A stretch of DNA of 64,000 nucleotides from Ferruginibacter sp. (GCF_028288465.1 NZ_JAQBNR010000011.1:162096-226095), one strand, 5' to 3'; shown: positions 8,684-17,995, counted from the stretch's first letter. Notes: generated by a model from the sequence alone, not told the origin. Made by a program: numbers and translations.

Positions 8684-9958
8684 ATGTCATTCAATTTAGT
8701 TGAAGCAGCAAACAAGCTCATCTCCACCGAATTGGCAGATAAGGCAGGCTCTTTTTTAGGCGAAAGCGAAACAGGTGTGCGCAAAGCCTTAACGGGCATT
8801 GTGCCGGCGGTATTAGGCGGCTTGGCAGAGCAATCTTCCACTGTTGCAGGGGCAGATGCAGTATTCCGCATGGTGAACGAACAAAGCCAGACTCAACCAG
8901 AACCTGCCGGATTTTTTGGAAACGATAACACCAGCCTCCTAAATAAAGGGGCGGCGTTATTAATCGATATTTTTGGCGATAAAGCAAACGGACTTACCGG
9001 ATCATTGTCTGGCTTTTCTGGCTTACGGCCGGCATCGGCCAGTTCTTTACTTAGTATTGTTGCGCCTATCATAGTGGGGTTTTTAGGAAAACAAGTCAAC
9101 AGCAATCAGCTGAATGCCACCGGTTTAAGTAATTTGCTAAGCAGCCAAAAAGAAAATATAAATAATGCTATCCCGGCAGGTTTAAATTTAAGTGCCATCA
9201 CCGGTGCAACGACATCAGCAAGTCATCATATTACCACTGCCGCCAGCCAGTATACAGAAGCAGCAGCAGAGCCTGCGGGTACCGGCATTAAATGGTTACT
9301 ACCCCTATTATTACTGGTATTGCTGGCCGCAGCAGCCTGGTATTTATTTGGAGGTAACACCAGCAAATCTGAAACTGAGACAGTCGCAACCACAGTCGAT
9401 TCAACTGTTAAAGAGAAACCTTTAGCAGTTACGGAACTTGCCGTTACAGGCAAGGTTGATACAAGCGGAAATTATGTGTACGACCTTGGAAAAATGATCA
9501 CCATTGATTTACCAAATGGAGCAGGTTCTTTAACCGTCGGAGAAAATTCTACCGAAAACAGGTTATACAAATTTTTGTCGGATGCTTCTGCAAAGATTGA
9601 TACGGTAAAAGGCAACTGGTTTGAATTTACCAATGTGCGCTTTGTAACCGGTGGTGCTAAAATTGATTCGGCCAGTTCAAATCAATTAAAAAATATAGTG
9701 GCTATCAGTAAAGCTTTCCCGGCGGCCAGTTTTAAACTGGGCGGTTATACTGATAACGTGGGCGACTCTGCTTTCAATACAGGCCTTTCACAAAAACGTG
9801 CAGACGCAGTGGTTGCCGAATTGAAAAAATTGGGTGCAGGAGCAAAATCAATCACAGGGGCTAAAGGCTACGGTCCGCAATTTCCAATCGGCGATAATGC
9901 TACAACCGAAGGTAAAGCCATGAACCGGAGGGTAGCGATCAATGTAAAATCGAAATAG
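8684..9958 (+). CDS. DUF937 (YidB-like) / OmpA fusion protein
   Basis: Three parts are visible in this 424-residue protein. Residues 1-170 have the Gly/Ala/Leu-rich helical pattern of DUF937 (GVRKALTGIVPAVLGGLA, SIVAPIIVGFLGKQV). A single transmembrane helix lies at about 204-224 in a low-complexity linker. Residues about 315-424 form an OmpA peptidoglycan-binding domain (GGYTDNVGD, then the LSQKRADAV and NRRVAINV elements). No signal peptide precedes DUF937, so the topology should be cytoplasmic DUF937, one membrane anchor, and OmpA in the periplasm bound to the cell wall. The role of DUF937 is unknown. A strong terminator follows. Confidence 0.88.
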   Translation: MSFNLVEAANKLISTELADKAGSFLGESETGVRKALTGIVPAVLGGLAEQSSTVAGADAVFRMVNEQSQTQPEPAGFFGNDNTSLLNKGAALLIDIFGDKANGLTGSLSGFSGLRPASASSLLSIVAPIIVGFLGKQVNSNQLNATGLSNLLSSQKENINNAIPAGLNLSAITGATTSASHHITTAASQYTEAAAEPAGTGIKWLLPLLLLVLLAAAAWYLFGGNTSKSETETVATTVDSTVKEKPLAVTELAVTGKVDTSGNYVYDLGKMITIDLPNGAGSLTVGENSTENRLYKFLSDASAKIDTVKGNWFEFTNVRFVTGGAKIDSASSNQLKNIVAISKAFPAASFKLGGYTDNVGDSAFNTGLSQKRADAVVAELKKLGAGAKSITGAKGYGPQFPIGDNATTEGKAMNRRVAINVKSK

Positions 9959-9970
9959 TTTTTATATAAA

Positions 9971-10006
9971 AATCCCTCCGCATATTAAGGCGGAGGGATT
10001 TTTTTT
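9971..10006 (+). terminator. Intrinsic terminator
   Basis: AATCCCTCCGC (9971-9981) pairs with GCGGAGGGATT (9990-10000) around a short AT loop and is followed by a T run. It closes the DUF937-OmpA gene and lies just before the end of the convergent oxidoreductase gene. Confidence 0.9.
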
Positions 10007-10013
10007 CAGGAAG

Positions 10014-10661
10014 TTATTGCTTCAATAATTTAAAAGCGTGTGTCCATTGTTTGTTCAGCATGCCCGGTATGCACCATAACATGGCAAGCGGTTCAATTGC
10101 CCTGGCAGCTTCAATTTTTCCAAGGTCTTCCGTTTCCCAGCCAAATGTTGTCAAGATGGAAGTGACCATTTTTTTTGCTGCTTCGTTGTTTCCGCAAATG
10201 AACATGGTAGGAACAATTTCTTTATAATCGGGCTTATACATTTTGTTAGCGCCAACACTGTTAAATGCCTTTACTAAATGAGCCTCCGGAAGTAACTCCT
10301 GCAATGATTCCATCAAGGATTGGTTGGGAGATGTAAAGTACTGCAATACGCCATTCACCGGAGGAGCTTCCGCAATGGGGTTGGTAGTATCAATGACTGT
10401 TTTACCTGTGAAATTAGCAGGACCAGCCAGCCGTACGGCATCTGCGGCAATGGCTCCCTTGGTCGCTAAAATAATCAGTTCGCCAAAAGCCGCTGCTTCT
10501 TCAAAGGTACCGACGTTACCGCCCGTGTTTTCTGATTTCCATTTTACAACTTCTTCTTTTGCCGGGTTCCTCGTGCCGAGGATTACCTCATTTCCTTCTT
10601 TTAAAAGTGCGGAAGCCAGCACCCTGCCAACAATGCCGCTTCCTATTATACCTGCTTTCAT
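10014..10661 (-). CDS. NAD(P)-binding oxidoreductase, F420-dependent NADP reductase family
   Basis: The 215-residue protein opens with MKAGIIGSGIVGRVLA, a Rossmann dinucleotide site, followed by LGTRNP, where the RNP indicates binding of the NADP 2'-phosphate. Further elements (IILATKG, VIDTTNP, LVKAFNSVGANKM) match the COG2085/NpdG-like group. Most bacterial members do not use F420; they are generic NADPH-dependent reductases. The gene is followed on the same strand, 80 bases upstream, by the NmrA-like oxidoreductase. The substrate is unknown. Confidence 0.82.
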   Translation of the reverse strand: MKAGIIGSGIVGRVLASALLKEGNEVILGTRNPAKEEVVKWKSENTGGNVGTFEEAAAFGELIILATKGAIAADAVRLAGPANFTGKTVIDTTNPIAEAPPVNGVLQYFTSPNQSLMESLQELLPEAHLVKAFNSVGANKMYKPDYKEIVPTMFICGNNEAAKKMVTSILTTFGWETEDLGKIEAARAIEPLAMLWCIPGMLNKQWTHAFKLLKQ

Positions 10662-10741
10662 ACAAATTGTTTAATGATAAGATGTTAGCTTCACCGCCAA
10701 TTTGATACCAGTTTAATAGTTCAAAAAATGCATTGTAAAAA

Positions 10742-11632
10742 TTACTGTTGTGCGTAAGCCGCAGCAAACTCTTTTGCAAAATCTTCCAGCTTGGTACTAC
10801 TCAATGCCGGGTGATTCTTCCAATAATCTTCCTGCATTTTTCCTTCTCTTAACGCCTTGCCCATGGCAGTATAGCTTGCTGCAAATTCTTCGGTGAGACC
10901 GGCTTGTTTCATACCTTGTAACGACTGTTCATCCGTAAATTCCACCCATGGGATACCGGGTTTATTGATGGCATTGCTTAATACAGCCGCTATGTCGGCC
11001 CCCGTTCTTTCATCGCCTGCAACATACCGTATCGTATTCCCGGTAAAATGTAACGCCAGTAATTCTTCGGCCGCTGCTGCTGCAATATCATTGGTATGCA
11101 CCAGTACCAGTTTTTCTCCACTGCCACCAAAGTTGGCGCCCATAATCTGCATGTTTTTGATGAGCGGAATCATGTTGAATAAATTATACATAAAGTATGA
11201 TGGACGCAATACTTTAATATTTACATCCGTGAGCCGATTCAATAATCCTTCATATTCTGCCAACCCGTCCACCGGACCTGCACCTATACCCATATGTGCA
11301 CCAATGCTGCTGAGTACCACCACGCGTTGAATGTTGTTGGCTTTAATGGCAGCAATATAATTACTGGCTACGTTTTTTTGATATTGCCTGAAATTGTCGG
11401 TTGCAAAATTAGGCGGTATCATCGTGTAGACTGCATCTGCGCCAGCGAATGTGGCTGTTACAAAGCCCGCATCTTCCAGCGAACCCACAGCTGCTGTGGC
11501 TCCCTGGCTAACCAAACCTTGCAAATTGCCGGCAGTGCGGCCAATGATTGTCACACTGTGACCTGCTTTCAATAATTTTTCTGTGAGTGCTGCAGCTATA
11601 TGGCCTGCGCCGCCGGTGATAACGTACTTCAT
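10742..11632 (-). CDS. NmrA-like NAD(P)H-binding oxidoreductase / atypical SDR
   Basis: The ATG at 11632 gives a 296-residue protein beginning MKYVITGGAGHIAAALTEKL, the Rossmann start of atypical short-chain dehydrogenases of the NmrA/QOR2 type. VVVLSSIGAHMG and the YFMYN region correspond to the later conserved blocks, but the classical YxxxK catalytic pair is not evident. Such proteins reduce quinones or sense the NADP redox state. A perfect palindrome 23 bases upstream of its ATG is identical to one in front of the adjacent marR gene, so this gene is the probable target of that repressor. Confidence 0.83.
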   Translation of the reverse strand: MKYVITGGAGHIAAALTEKLLKAGHSVTIIGRTAGNLQGLVSQGATAAVGSLEDAGFVTATFAGADAVYTMIPPNFATDNFRQYQKNVASNYIAAIKANNIQRVVVLSSIGAHMGIGAGPVDGLAEYEGLLNRLTDVNIKVLRPSYFMYNLFNMIPLIKNMQIMGANFGGSGEKLVLVHTNDIAAAAAEELLALHFTGNTIRYVAGDERTGADIAAVLSNAINKPGIPWVEFTDEQSLQGMKQAGLTEEFAASYTAMGKALREGKMQEDYWKNHPALSSTKLEDFAKEFAAAYAQQ

Positions 11633-11654
11633 AATAATGGTCTGTTGTTTAATG

Positions 11655-11668
11655 TTTGTATATACAAA
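11655..11668. promoter_or_regulatory. Palindromic operator in front of the NmrA-like gene
   Basis: TTTGTATATACAAA is a perfect 14-base palindrome; the shared block with the marR copy is 17 bases (GTTTGTATATACAAATA). It stands 23-36 bases upstream of the ATG at 11632, where a repressor would block transcription. MarR proteins bind such inverted repeats. Confidence 0.7.
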
Positions 11669-11685
11669 TAATAATGAAAAAAATT

Positions 11686-12114
11686 TTAGCTGCTTAGTTT
11701 GTCGCTTAGTTTGTTGATGTTTATTGCCGTCCGCTTCATTTCTTCCGCCCCTAAAATGGAAATACAATTCGTATAAAATTCATCCAGGCAATCTTTCATT
11801 TGCGGATATAATTGGTTGGCTTTTGGTGTAGGATATACATTGGTTACTTTGCCTTCAGTCGTTCGAACCACCAATTTATTTTCTTCCATTTTTTCTATCA
11901 AACGTGTGATGGTACTGGGTGTAAGCTGCATTTCTTCTGCCAGCTTTCCAGGCTGTACACCCGGCTCTTCAATAACGGTCATCAGCAAATAGGCATGACT
12001 GGGAGTAAGGTTGATTTTCTTCCAGCTGTTAGTAGCCAGCTTCTCCACTTTACGGGCAAAAGCGTTGGCCGAAAAATATAAACACTTGCTGAACCTGCTT
12101 CCTGATGCTTTCAT
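11686..12114 (-). CDS. MarR-family transcriptional regulator
   Basis: The ATG at 12114 gives 142 residues; a longer reading to 12153 would run through the palindromic operator. The winged helix-turn-helix is clear: LTPSHAYLLMTVIEEPGVQPGKLAE, then the recognition helix LTPSTITRLIEKMEE and a wing around VVRTTEGKVTNVYPT. Helices at both ends form the dimer interface. MarR proteins are usually repressors released by small phenolic or oxidising ligands. The same palindrome stands upstream of this gene and of the downstream NmrA-like gene, so both autoregulation and control of the oxidoreductase are likely. The ligand is unknown. Confidence 0.92.
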   Translation of the reverse strand: MKASGSRFSKCLYFSANAFARKVEKLATNSWKKINLTPSHAYLLMTVIEEPGVQPGKLAEEMQLTPSTITRLIEKMEENKLVVRTTEGKVTNVYPTPKANQLYPQMKDCLDEFYTNCISILGAEEMKRTAININKLSDKLSS

Positions 12115-12122
12115 AACAAACA

Positions 12123-12154
12123 CAAAGTAAAAACATTTTGTTTGTATATACAAA
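12123..12154 (-). promoter_or_regulatory. marR promoter with operator over its -33 box
   Basis: On the reverse strand, TTTG (12151-12154) and TACTTTG (12123-12129) are 21 bases apart, a near match to the Bacteroidota -33/-7 pattern (the -7 box is one base short). The palindrome TTTGTATATACAAA at 12141-12154 contains the -33 TTTG, so a bound repressor would cover it. Confidence 0.6.
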
Positions 12155-12282
12155 TATTAATCTCTTTATTTTTTTAAAGGTTAATTTTTCCGCAATTTAA
12201 AAATGGCGCTTTTTAAAAAGCTCTGCAAAACAACCCTAAAAATTAGCCATCACCTCATTGCTTAAATGATTATTTTTACAGC

Positions 12283-13314
12283 ATGGCAAACCCGAATTTA
12301 AATAAGGATGGAGAAGCACTGAGCCCTGCGGAAAAGGATTTTGAAAATAATATCCGGCCCAGTGAAATGGCCGATTTTTCAGGCCAGCCGCAAACGATAG
12401 AGAACTTAAGGATATTTATTAAGGCAGCTAAAATAAGAGGGGAGGCCCTGGATCATATTTTATTTCATGGCCCGCCCGGATTAGGCAAAACCACACTTAG
12501 CCGTATTGTAGCCAACGAGCTGGGAGTAACCATTAAGGAAACCAGCGGTCCTGTAATTGAAAAGCCCGGTGATTTGGCAGGACTGCTAACCAACCTGGAA
12601 ACCAACGACGTATTATTTATTGATGAGATACACCGCCTCAGTAATGTGGTGGAAGAGTATTTATATGCTGCCATGGAAGATTACCGCATCGATATTATGA
12701 TTGACAGTGGTCCAAATGCAAGAAGCGTACAGATTAATTTAAACCCCTTTACGCTGATTGGCGCAACTACCAGGAGCGGTTTACTTACAGCACCGCTGTT
12801 ATCCCGTTTCGGGATCAAATCAAGGTTGGAATATTACAACGCTGCCACATTGCAGAAAATTATTTTGCGGTCTGCATCGATATTAAACACATCCATATCG
12901 ACAGCTGCCGCAGATGAAATTGCACGGCGCAGCCGCGGCACACCACGTATTGCCAACGGACTTTTAAGAAGGGTTCGTGATTTTGCCCAGGTACTAAACG
13001 ATGGCAACATTGATATTGGCATTACACAGCATTCCTTAAAAGCATTGAATGTAGATGAGCATGGCCTGGATGAAATGGACAACCGTATTCTGAATGCCAT
13101 CATTGATAAATTTAAGGGAGGACCTGTAGGTATTACTACTATTGCCACCGCGGTAGGGGAAGAGCCGGGCACACTGGAAGAAGTATACGAGCCATTTTTA
13201 ATCCAGGAAGGATTTTTGCAACGTACTGCAAGGGGCAGGGAAGCCACTGCCAAAGCCTATCAGCATCTCGGTAAAGCAGCACCCGGCGCAGGCTTTGCCG
13301 GCGCATTGTTCTAG
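12283..13314 (+). CDS. ruvB: Holliday junction branch migration helicase RuvB
   Basis: The 343-residue protein is a full-length RuvB. It has the N-terminal [12 protein letters not shown] element, Walker [13 protein letters not shown] at about residue 63, Walker B DEIHRL at about 112, the sensor/arginine-finger region [18 protein letters not shown], and a C-terminal winged helix containing RTARGR. RuvB forms the hexameric motor that, with RuvA, drives branch migration of Holliday junctions for RuvC cleavage. ruvA and ruvC are not in the window, as is usual in Bacteroidota where these genes are scattered. A bidirectional terminator follows. Confidence 0.98.
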   Translation: MANPNLNKDGEALSPAEKDFENNIRPSEMADFSGQPQTIENLRIFIKAAKIRGEALDHILFHGPPGLGKTTLSRIVANELGVTIKETSGPVIEKPGDLAGLLTNLETNDVLFIDEIHRLSNVVEEYLYAAMEDYRIDIMIDSGPNARSVQINLNPFTLIGATTRSGLLTAPLLSRFGIKSRLEYYNAATLQKIILRSASILNTSISTAAADEIARRSRGTPRIANGLLRRVRDFAQVLNDGNIDIGITQHSLKALNVDEHGLDEMDNRILNAIIDKFKGGPVGITTIATAVGEEPGTLEEVYEPFLIQEGFLQRTARGREATAKAYQHLGKAAPGAGFAGALF

Positions 13315-13336
13315 GATTTTACCCTGCTTATAAAAT

Positions 13337-13374
13337 AAAAAATGCCAAAGTTTTTTTGAACTTTGGCATTTTTT
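13337..13374. terminator. Bidirectional intrinsic terminator
   Basis: A long A/T-flanked stem (AATGCCAAAGTT at 13341-13352 with AACTTTGGCATT at 13359-13370) has T runs on both strands. It separates convergent ruvB and the OmpR-type regulator. Confidence 0.88.
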
Positions 13375-13408
13375 ATAATCCTGAAATGTATGATTGGTTG
13401 TTTATATG

Positions 13409-14104
13409 CTATGCTGCTACTAACCTGAAGCCATTGCCGTGAATATTCACAATTTCAATGGTACTGTCTTCTTTCAAATACTTGCGCAATTTGGCGATGT
13501 AGACATCCATGCTGCGGCCATTAAAATAAGTATCGCTGCCCCAGATTTTCTTTAAGGCAATCTCCCGCTGCAACAAATCATTTTTATACTCGCACAGCAT
13601 CTTTAATAATTCGTTTTCTTTGGGTGATAAGGTTTGCACCTTTCCTTCATACACCAACTCCCGCAGGCGTGGGTTGAAATGATACTTGCCCATATCAAAC
13701 TCTGCGTTCACTTCTTCACGGTGCATTTCTTCGTTGCGTTTTAAAATGGCTTTTATTTTCAATAATAACACTTCACTGTCAAACGGCTTGGTAATGTAGT
13801 CATCTGCCCCCAGTTTGTATCCCTGTATAATGTCATCTTTCATTGTTTTGGCCGATAAGAAAAATAACGGCACATCGGGATTGATATCGCGGATTTCTTC
13901 AGCTAATGTGAAGCCATCCATATTCGGCATCATTACATCAAGTAAACAGATATCAAATTTTTCCCGTTGAAATGCGGCCAGGCCTAGACGGCCATCTCTT
14001 TCCAGCACTACATCATAATCGTTCAGTTCAAGGTAATTTTTTAAGACCATACCCAGGTTGGTATCATCTTCGCACAATAATATTTTGGGTTTTGCTGCTT
14101 CCAT
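13409..14104 (-). CDS. OmpR/PhoB-family response regulator
   Basis: The 231-residue protein has a receiver domain (CEDD at 11-14, Asp56 in CLLDVMMPNMDG, Lys in ITKPFD) and a winged-helix effector domain (LSPKENELLKMLCEYKN, then GRSMDVYIAKLRKYL and HGNGFRL). This resembles the RprY-type regulators of Bacteroidota. No histidine kinase gene is adjacent, so within this window it is an orphan; its partner must lie elsewhere. It should activate or repress promoters through tandem direct repeats. Confidence 0.92.
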   Translation of the reverse strand: MEAAKPKILLCEDDTNLGMVLKNYLELNDYDVVLERDGRLGLAAFQREKFDICLLDVMMPNMDGFTLAEEIRDINPDVPLFFLSAKTMKDDIIQGYKLGADDYITKPFDSEVLLLKIKAILKRNEEMHREEVNAEFDMGKYHFNPRLRELVYEGKVQTLSPKENELLKMLCEYKNDLLQREIALKKIWGSDTYFNGRSMDVYIAKLRKYLKEDSTIEIVNIHGNGFRLVAA

Positions 14105-14245
14105 GTTTTAAAAGTTTAATGGCAAATAAAATTAAATCAAAATTGATGCAGCGAATATAATGCCTATTTTTTTGTTAAAGGTCTTATTGTACAGGGGCGG
14201 CCGTTTGCTGTGATGGACGCCTGCAAACATTTGGTCTGGTAAAAT

Positions 14246-14279
14246 AAAAAGTCCATTCTTTGCGGGAATGGACTTTTTT
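14246..14279 (-). terminator. Intrinsic terminator of the M16 protease operon
   Basis: Read on the reverse strand, AAGTCCATTC and GAATGGACTT form a 10-pair stem with a CCGCAAA-type loop, followed by a T run. It lies 20 bases past the stop of the gene ending at 14300. Confidence 0.88.
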
Positions 14280-14299
14280 AAAAAGTTTAAGAGAAATGC

Positions 14300-16396
14300 T
14301 TATTTAAAATCAGCGTCAGTTACGCCTTCATTTAATTTTATTTCTTTGTATTTAAAAGGAATTTCCTGGCCGCCGGCAATCCTGGTAACTTCTGTTGGCA
14401 GCAGCAGGTTCCCTGTTTTTTGATAGTTTTTATACTCTACAGTCAGCGGCACATCTGCACCTTCCTGGGTTGAAGTAGTTTCTTCCTTCAATAACAAGCC
14501 GGTCTTTACACTGTATTCCTGAACAGTACTTCTTCCGCTTGGCATTATAACCTGCAAACGATAAGTGTCTTCTTCATCTACTTTGCCTGTGCCAAGATAA
14601 TTGGTTTTGTAAGCGCCATCAGTTATATAGAACAACTGGGGAATTACACCTTTATCATCCATTGCCTCTTTAATTTCCTTATCAGTGAAATCCTTTTTTT
14701 GTGGCCCCTGCTGCTGAAACCCGGTAGCACCATTGAACATCATTTTCATTACCGTCATGGTGCCCATTTTTAATTCCATCATCTGCCGGTTGGGATTCAT
14801 TCGCTTTTCTACCCCGTCAAATGTACGGCCCATCATATCAAGACTTATAACCGCTGATAAGCTGGTAACTTTTTTTACCTCTTCCTTACCACCAATTGCT
14901 TTTAAATAGGTTTCAATAATTTCGGCGGCTGAAATACTGTTGGTATTTTTCGGAGTTTCAGTTCCTTTTTTATCAGCAGGTTTACCAACTATAAGGTTGG
15001 CAAACCGATCGTATCTTTTTACCGGGTAACCAAGCCGCATTAATTTGGGTAGTATAACAGCACCATTGCCGGCAATCACAATCCGTGAACTGGTTTCGTT
15101 AAAATAGGTGCCGGATACCCTTTTTAAATCGCTGAGCTTAACGGCGTTTATTTTCTGCAGATAAGTTCTGTAAAAATCCTTGGGTAGATTATTGATCAAA
15201 ATATTGGATGCATAAGTAGCAGTGCGGGCGGGGTCTTCCATGCCCAGGGCAAAAGAGCCGTTGTAGATAGCTTTTGCATTATCCAGTTCTTCCTGTGTAA
15301 TTTTCCCGTCCCGCATATTTAAAATTTCGCCAAATATTTCGGCAGTAGCACTATCTACCTTATCACTTCTAACGGCGGCGCTTGCCGTAAATAAACTTTG
15401 AAAGCGGCCGCTGCCAACCCTTGAATAACTGCCGTAGGTAAATCCGTGTTTTTCCCGCAGGTTCATAAATAATTTACTTTCTGCTCCGCCACCTAAAATT
15501 TGGTTGGCTACCAGTAGGGCATGATAATCTTTATTGTTCATCGGGTTGCTGATCAGGTTGCCAACGCTTACCTGCCCTTGTACGGCGGTAGGTACATCAA
15601 CAAAATCTATTTCAGTTCTGGCCGGATTTTTTACCAATGGAATTACGGGAAGGACAAGTTTTTTTCCTGTCCATTCTCCAAAGGCTTTTGTGGCCAGTTC
15701 CTTTGCAGCTTCTGGTGTTATGTCGCCCACAAAAGTGAGGTAAGAACGGGATGGAGTAATGTAATTTTTATACGCCTCTTTTACATCTTCCAGTGTAAGA
15801 CCTTTTACCGTTTCTTCGGTTGTAAACTCACCCATGGCTGTTTGTTTGCCATAGCTTAAAGCTGCATTCACTCTTGCTGCAATGGCCGGTGCACTTTTTT
15901 CATTCGCTTTTAACCCGGTAAGCGTAAATGATTTTAATTTATCAAAAGACGCTGCTGGAAAAGCCGGATTTTTTAATCCATCAGCTAGTAAATTAAATGC
16001 TTTGTCAAAATAGCGGGTCAATGCGCTGGCATAACCGCCCGAGGCCGAAAGACTAACTTCTGCACCAATCAGGTCAACAGCTTCATCAAATTTGTCTTTG
16101 GGCATGCTGGTAGTTCCTTCCGCAAGCATTTGCCCCATCAATTCCACCAGGCCGGCTTTTTTTCCTTCCTGTATTGGTCCTGCATCAATGTTTAAAGAAG
16201 CTGTTACTTTTGGGAATTTGTGATTTTCCACCACCAGTATAGTCATGCCATTCGGCAGCGTAAATATTACCGGATCCTTTATGGCAATCACAGGCGCTGG
16301 CCCGGCTGCCGGCTTTTTAGATCTGTCAACTTTTATTTGTGCAAAACCCTGCTGTAATAAAACAACACTGATTGCAACGATTAATAATTTTTTCAT
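14300..16396 (-). CDS. M16-family protease-like protein without the zinc motif
   Basis: The 698-residue exported protein (signal peptide about 1-19, ending QQGFAQ) has two M16 domains, but at the place of the catalytic HxxEH it reads LMGQM (in GLVELMGQMLAEGT), so it cannot bind zinc as active members do. The second-domain hallmark YGSYSRVG is present. Residues from about 480 form an extra domain of beta-rich character containing the YLKAIGG start typical of LolA/LolB-like lipoprotein-carrier folds. The active subunit is encoded just upstream. The two probably form a periplasmic A/B heterodimer, as in other paired M16 peptidases. Confidence 0.85.
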   Translation of the reverse strand: MKKLLIVAISVVLLQQGFAQIKVDRSKKPAAGPAPVIAIKDPVIFTLPNGMTILVVENHKFPKVTASLNIDAGPIQEGKKAGLVELMGQMLAEGTTSMPKDKFDEAVDLIGAEVSLSASGGYASALTRYFDKAFNLLADGLKNPAFPAASFDKLKSFTLTGLKANEKSAPAIAARVNAALSYGKQTAMGEFTTEETVKGLTLEDVKEAYKNYITPSRSYLTFVGDITPEAAKELATKAFGEWTGKKLVLPVIPLVKNPARTEIDFVDVPTAVQGQVSVGNLISNPMNNKDYHALLVANQILGGGAESKLFMNLREKHGFTYGSYSRVGSGRFQSLFTASAAVRSDKVDSATAEIFGEILNMRDGKITQEELDNAKAIYNGSFALGMEDPARTATYASNILINNLPKDFYRTYLQKINAVKLSDLKRVSGTYFNETSSRIVIAGNGAVILPKLMRLGYPVKRYDRFANLIVGKPADKKGTETPKNTNSISAAEIIETYLKAIGGKEEVKKVTSLSAVISLDMMGRTFDGVEKRMNPNRQMMELKMGTMTVMKMMFNGATGFQQQGPQKKDFTDKEIKEAMDDKGVIPQLFYITDGAYKTNYLGTGKVDEEDTYRLQVIMPSGRSTVQEYSVKTGLLLKEETTSTQEGADVPLTVEYKNYQKTGNLLLPTEVTRIAGGQEIPFKYKEIKLNEGVTDADFK

Positions 16397-16445
16397 TTAA
16401 ATATTTTTTTGCTTTATGATATGCTTGATCAAATAAGTTGTGCTA

Positions 16446-17753
16446 TTATTTTTTAGGCAGATAATACAAAACTACCCGCTGGTTTTTGTTCAAATATTTT
16501 TTGGCCACATCCTGTATATCCTGGCGGGTGATTTTCCTGATTTCATCCAGTTCGGTATTGATGTTATTGGTGTTTTTGTAAAAGGTATATCCATCCGCCA
16601 GGTTTTCGGCTACGCCCAGCATTTTGCTGTTTTTACCTATATAATCGTTTTCAAACTGGTTTTGTAATTTGGTAAATTCACTTTCGCTGATTAAACTGGT
16701 TTGCAGTTTAATCACTTCTTCATTCATATCATTCAGCAGTGTATCCAGGGGAGTTTCGTTATTGGGCAACGCGTAAATAATGTAGGCGCCATAATCTTCC
16801 AGCGAATAGTTAAAAGAGCCAACCTGCACAGAATTCTTTTTATCATCCACCATTTTTTTAGACATCCTGCTGCTGTTGCCCTGGCTTAAAACCGCACTTG
16901 CCATTTCGAGTGCTTTCGATTCTTTGCTTGTTTCACCCGGTACACGATAGGCTGCTAAAATAGCCGGTATCTGGATATTGTTGTCATACGCCGTGTCAAT
17001 AATCTCACTCGTGATTGGATCTTCCTTGGCAGTTGTTCTTGTTATTGCAACGCCGGAAGGAATATCTGCAAAATAACTTTCTATCAGCGTTTTTGTTTTA
17101 GCGATATCAATGTCTCCTGCGATGGTAAGTACCGCGTTATTCGGGGTATAATATTTTTTATTGAAAGCCTTGAATTCATCCAGTGTTGCCGCATCCAGAT
17201 CGGCCATGCTGCCGATGGTTACCCAATTGTATGGATGTTTTGTAAACAGGTGTTTCATTACTTCACTGAAAAAATTGCCGTAGGGTTGGTTATCCACCCG
17301 CAATCTTTTCTCTTCTTTTACAACTTCATTTTGTGTTTTTACGCCCACTTCATTTATCACCGGGTGCATCATGCGTTCACTCTCCAGCCATATACCGGTA
17401 GCCAATTGATTGGAAGGAAAAACTTCATAATAAAAAGTGCGGTCCTGGGTAGTATTGGCGTTATTTTGACCGCCATTGCTGCTCACAATCTTCATAAATT
17501 CGCCGCGTTTAATATTGTCACTGCCTTCAAAAAGCAGGTGTTCAAAAAAGTGGGCAAAGCCTGTTCTGTTGGGTTGTTCATCCTTGCTTCCCACATGATA
17601 CATCACAGATACCGCTACTACGGGGGCTGATTTGTCCTGGTGTAAAATAACATGCAAACCATTTTTTAAGTCGTACTCGGTGTAAACTATTTTTTGAGCG
17701 CTGGCCGAAACGGCGCTTGCCATCAGGAAAAAATAAAAAAGTCTCTTCTTCAT
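16446..17753 (-). CDS. M16-family zinc metallopeptidase, catalytic subunit
   Basis: The 435-residue exported protein (signal peptide about 1-19) has the inverted zinc motif HFFEH at residues 68-72 and the downstream acidic ligand in the NEVVKEEKR segment. The motif is embedded in GFAHFFEHLLFEGS, the M16 signature. It degrades peptides in the periplasm, perhaps signal peptides or small unfolded proteins. The gene ends 49 bases before the non-catalytic partner gene, which lacks the motif, so the two form a matched operon. Substrate specificity cannot be read from sequence. Confidence 0.93.
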   Translation of the reverse strand: MKKRLFYFFLMASAVSASAQKIVYTEYDLKNGLHVILHQDKSAPVVAVSVMYHVGSKDEQPNRTGFAHFFEHLLFEGSDNIKRGEFMKIVSSNGGQNNANTTQDRTFYYEVFPSNQLATGIWLESERMMHPVINEVGVKTQNEVVKEEKRLRVDNQPYGNFFSEVMKHLFTKHPYNWVTIGSMADLDAATLDEFKAFNKKYYTPNNAVLTIAGDIDIAKTKTLIESYFADIPSGVAITRTTAKEDPITSEIIDTAYDNNIQIPAILAAYRVPGETSKESKALEMASAVLSQGNSSRMSKKMVDDKKNSVQVGSFNYSLEDYGAYIIYALPNNETPLDTLLNDMNEEVIKLQTSLISESEFTKLQNQFENDYIGKNSKMLGVAENLADGYTFYKNTNNINTELDEIRKITRQDIQDVAKKYLNKNQRVVLYYLPKK

Positions 17754-17995
17754 ATTTGTTTAATTGAAAGTCAAATGTAAGTCGTTATTGATATGTTCAA
17801 TGGTAGTTTTAAAAAAATTGATAAGCGGTAACATCTCTTTATCTACCGTATTGAATTTCATGCAGCATCAACATTTTTTTTATCAAAAGTTGGGAACTAT
17901 GCGCCCGCCCCCTGCACTTTCAGCCTTAAGCCTTCCGCCTGCTGCTTTCTTCAAACAATTTTTTTATTCATTTTTATTGGTGAAATTCGTGCACA

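Noticed and set aside
10893..11330. A 145-codon open frame on the forward strand
   Set aside because: It is antisense to the NmrA-like gene, has no recognisable features and is cysteine- and serine-rich as expected of a mirror reading.
12834..13253. A 139-codon open frame on the reverse strand
   Set aside because: It is antisense to ruvB, which is a complete and well-supported gene.
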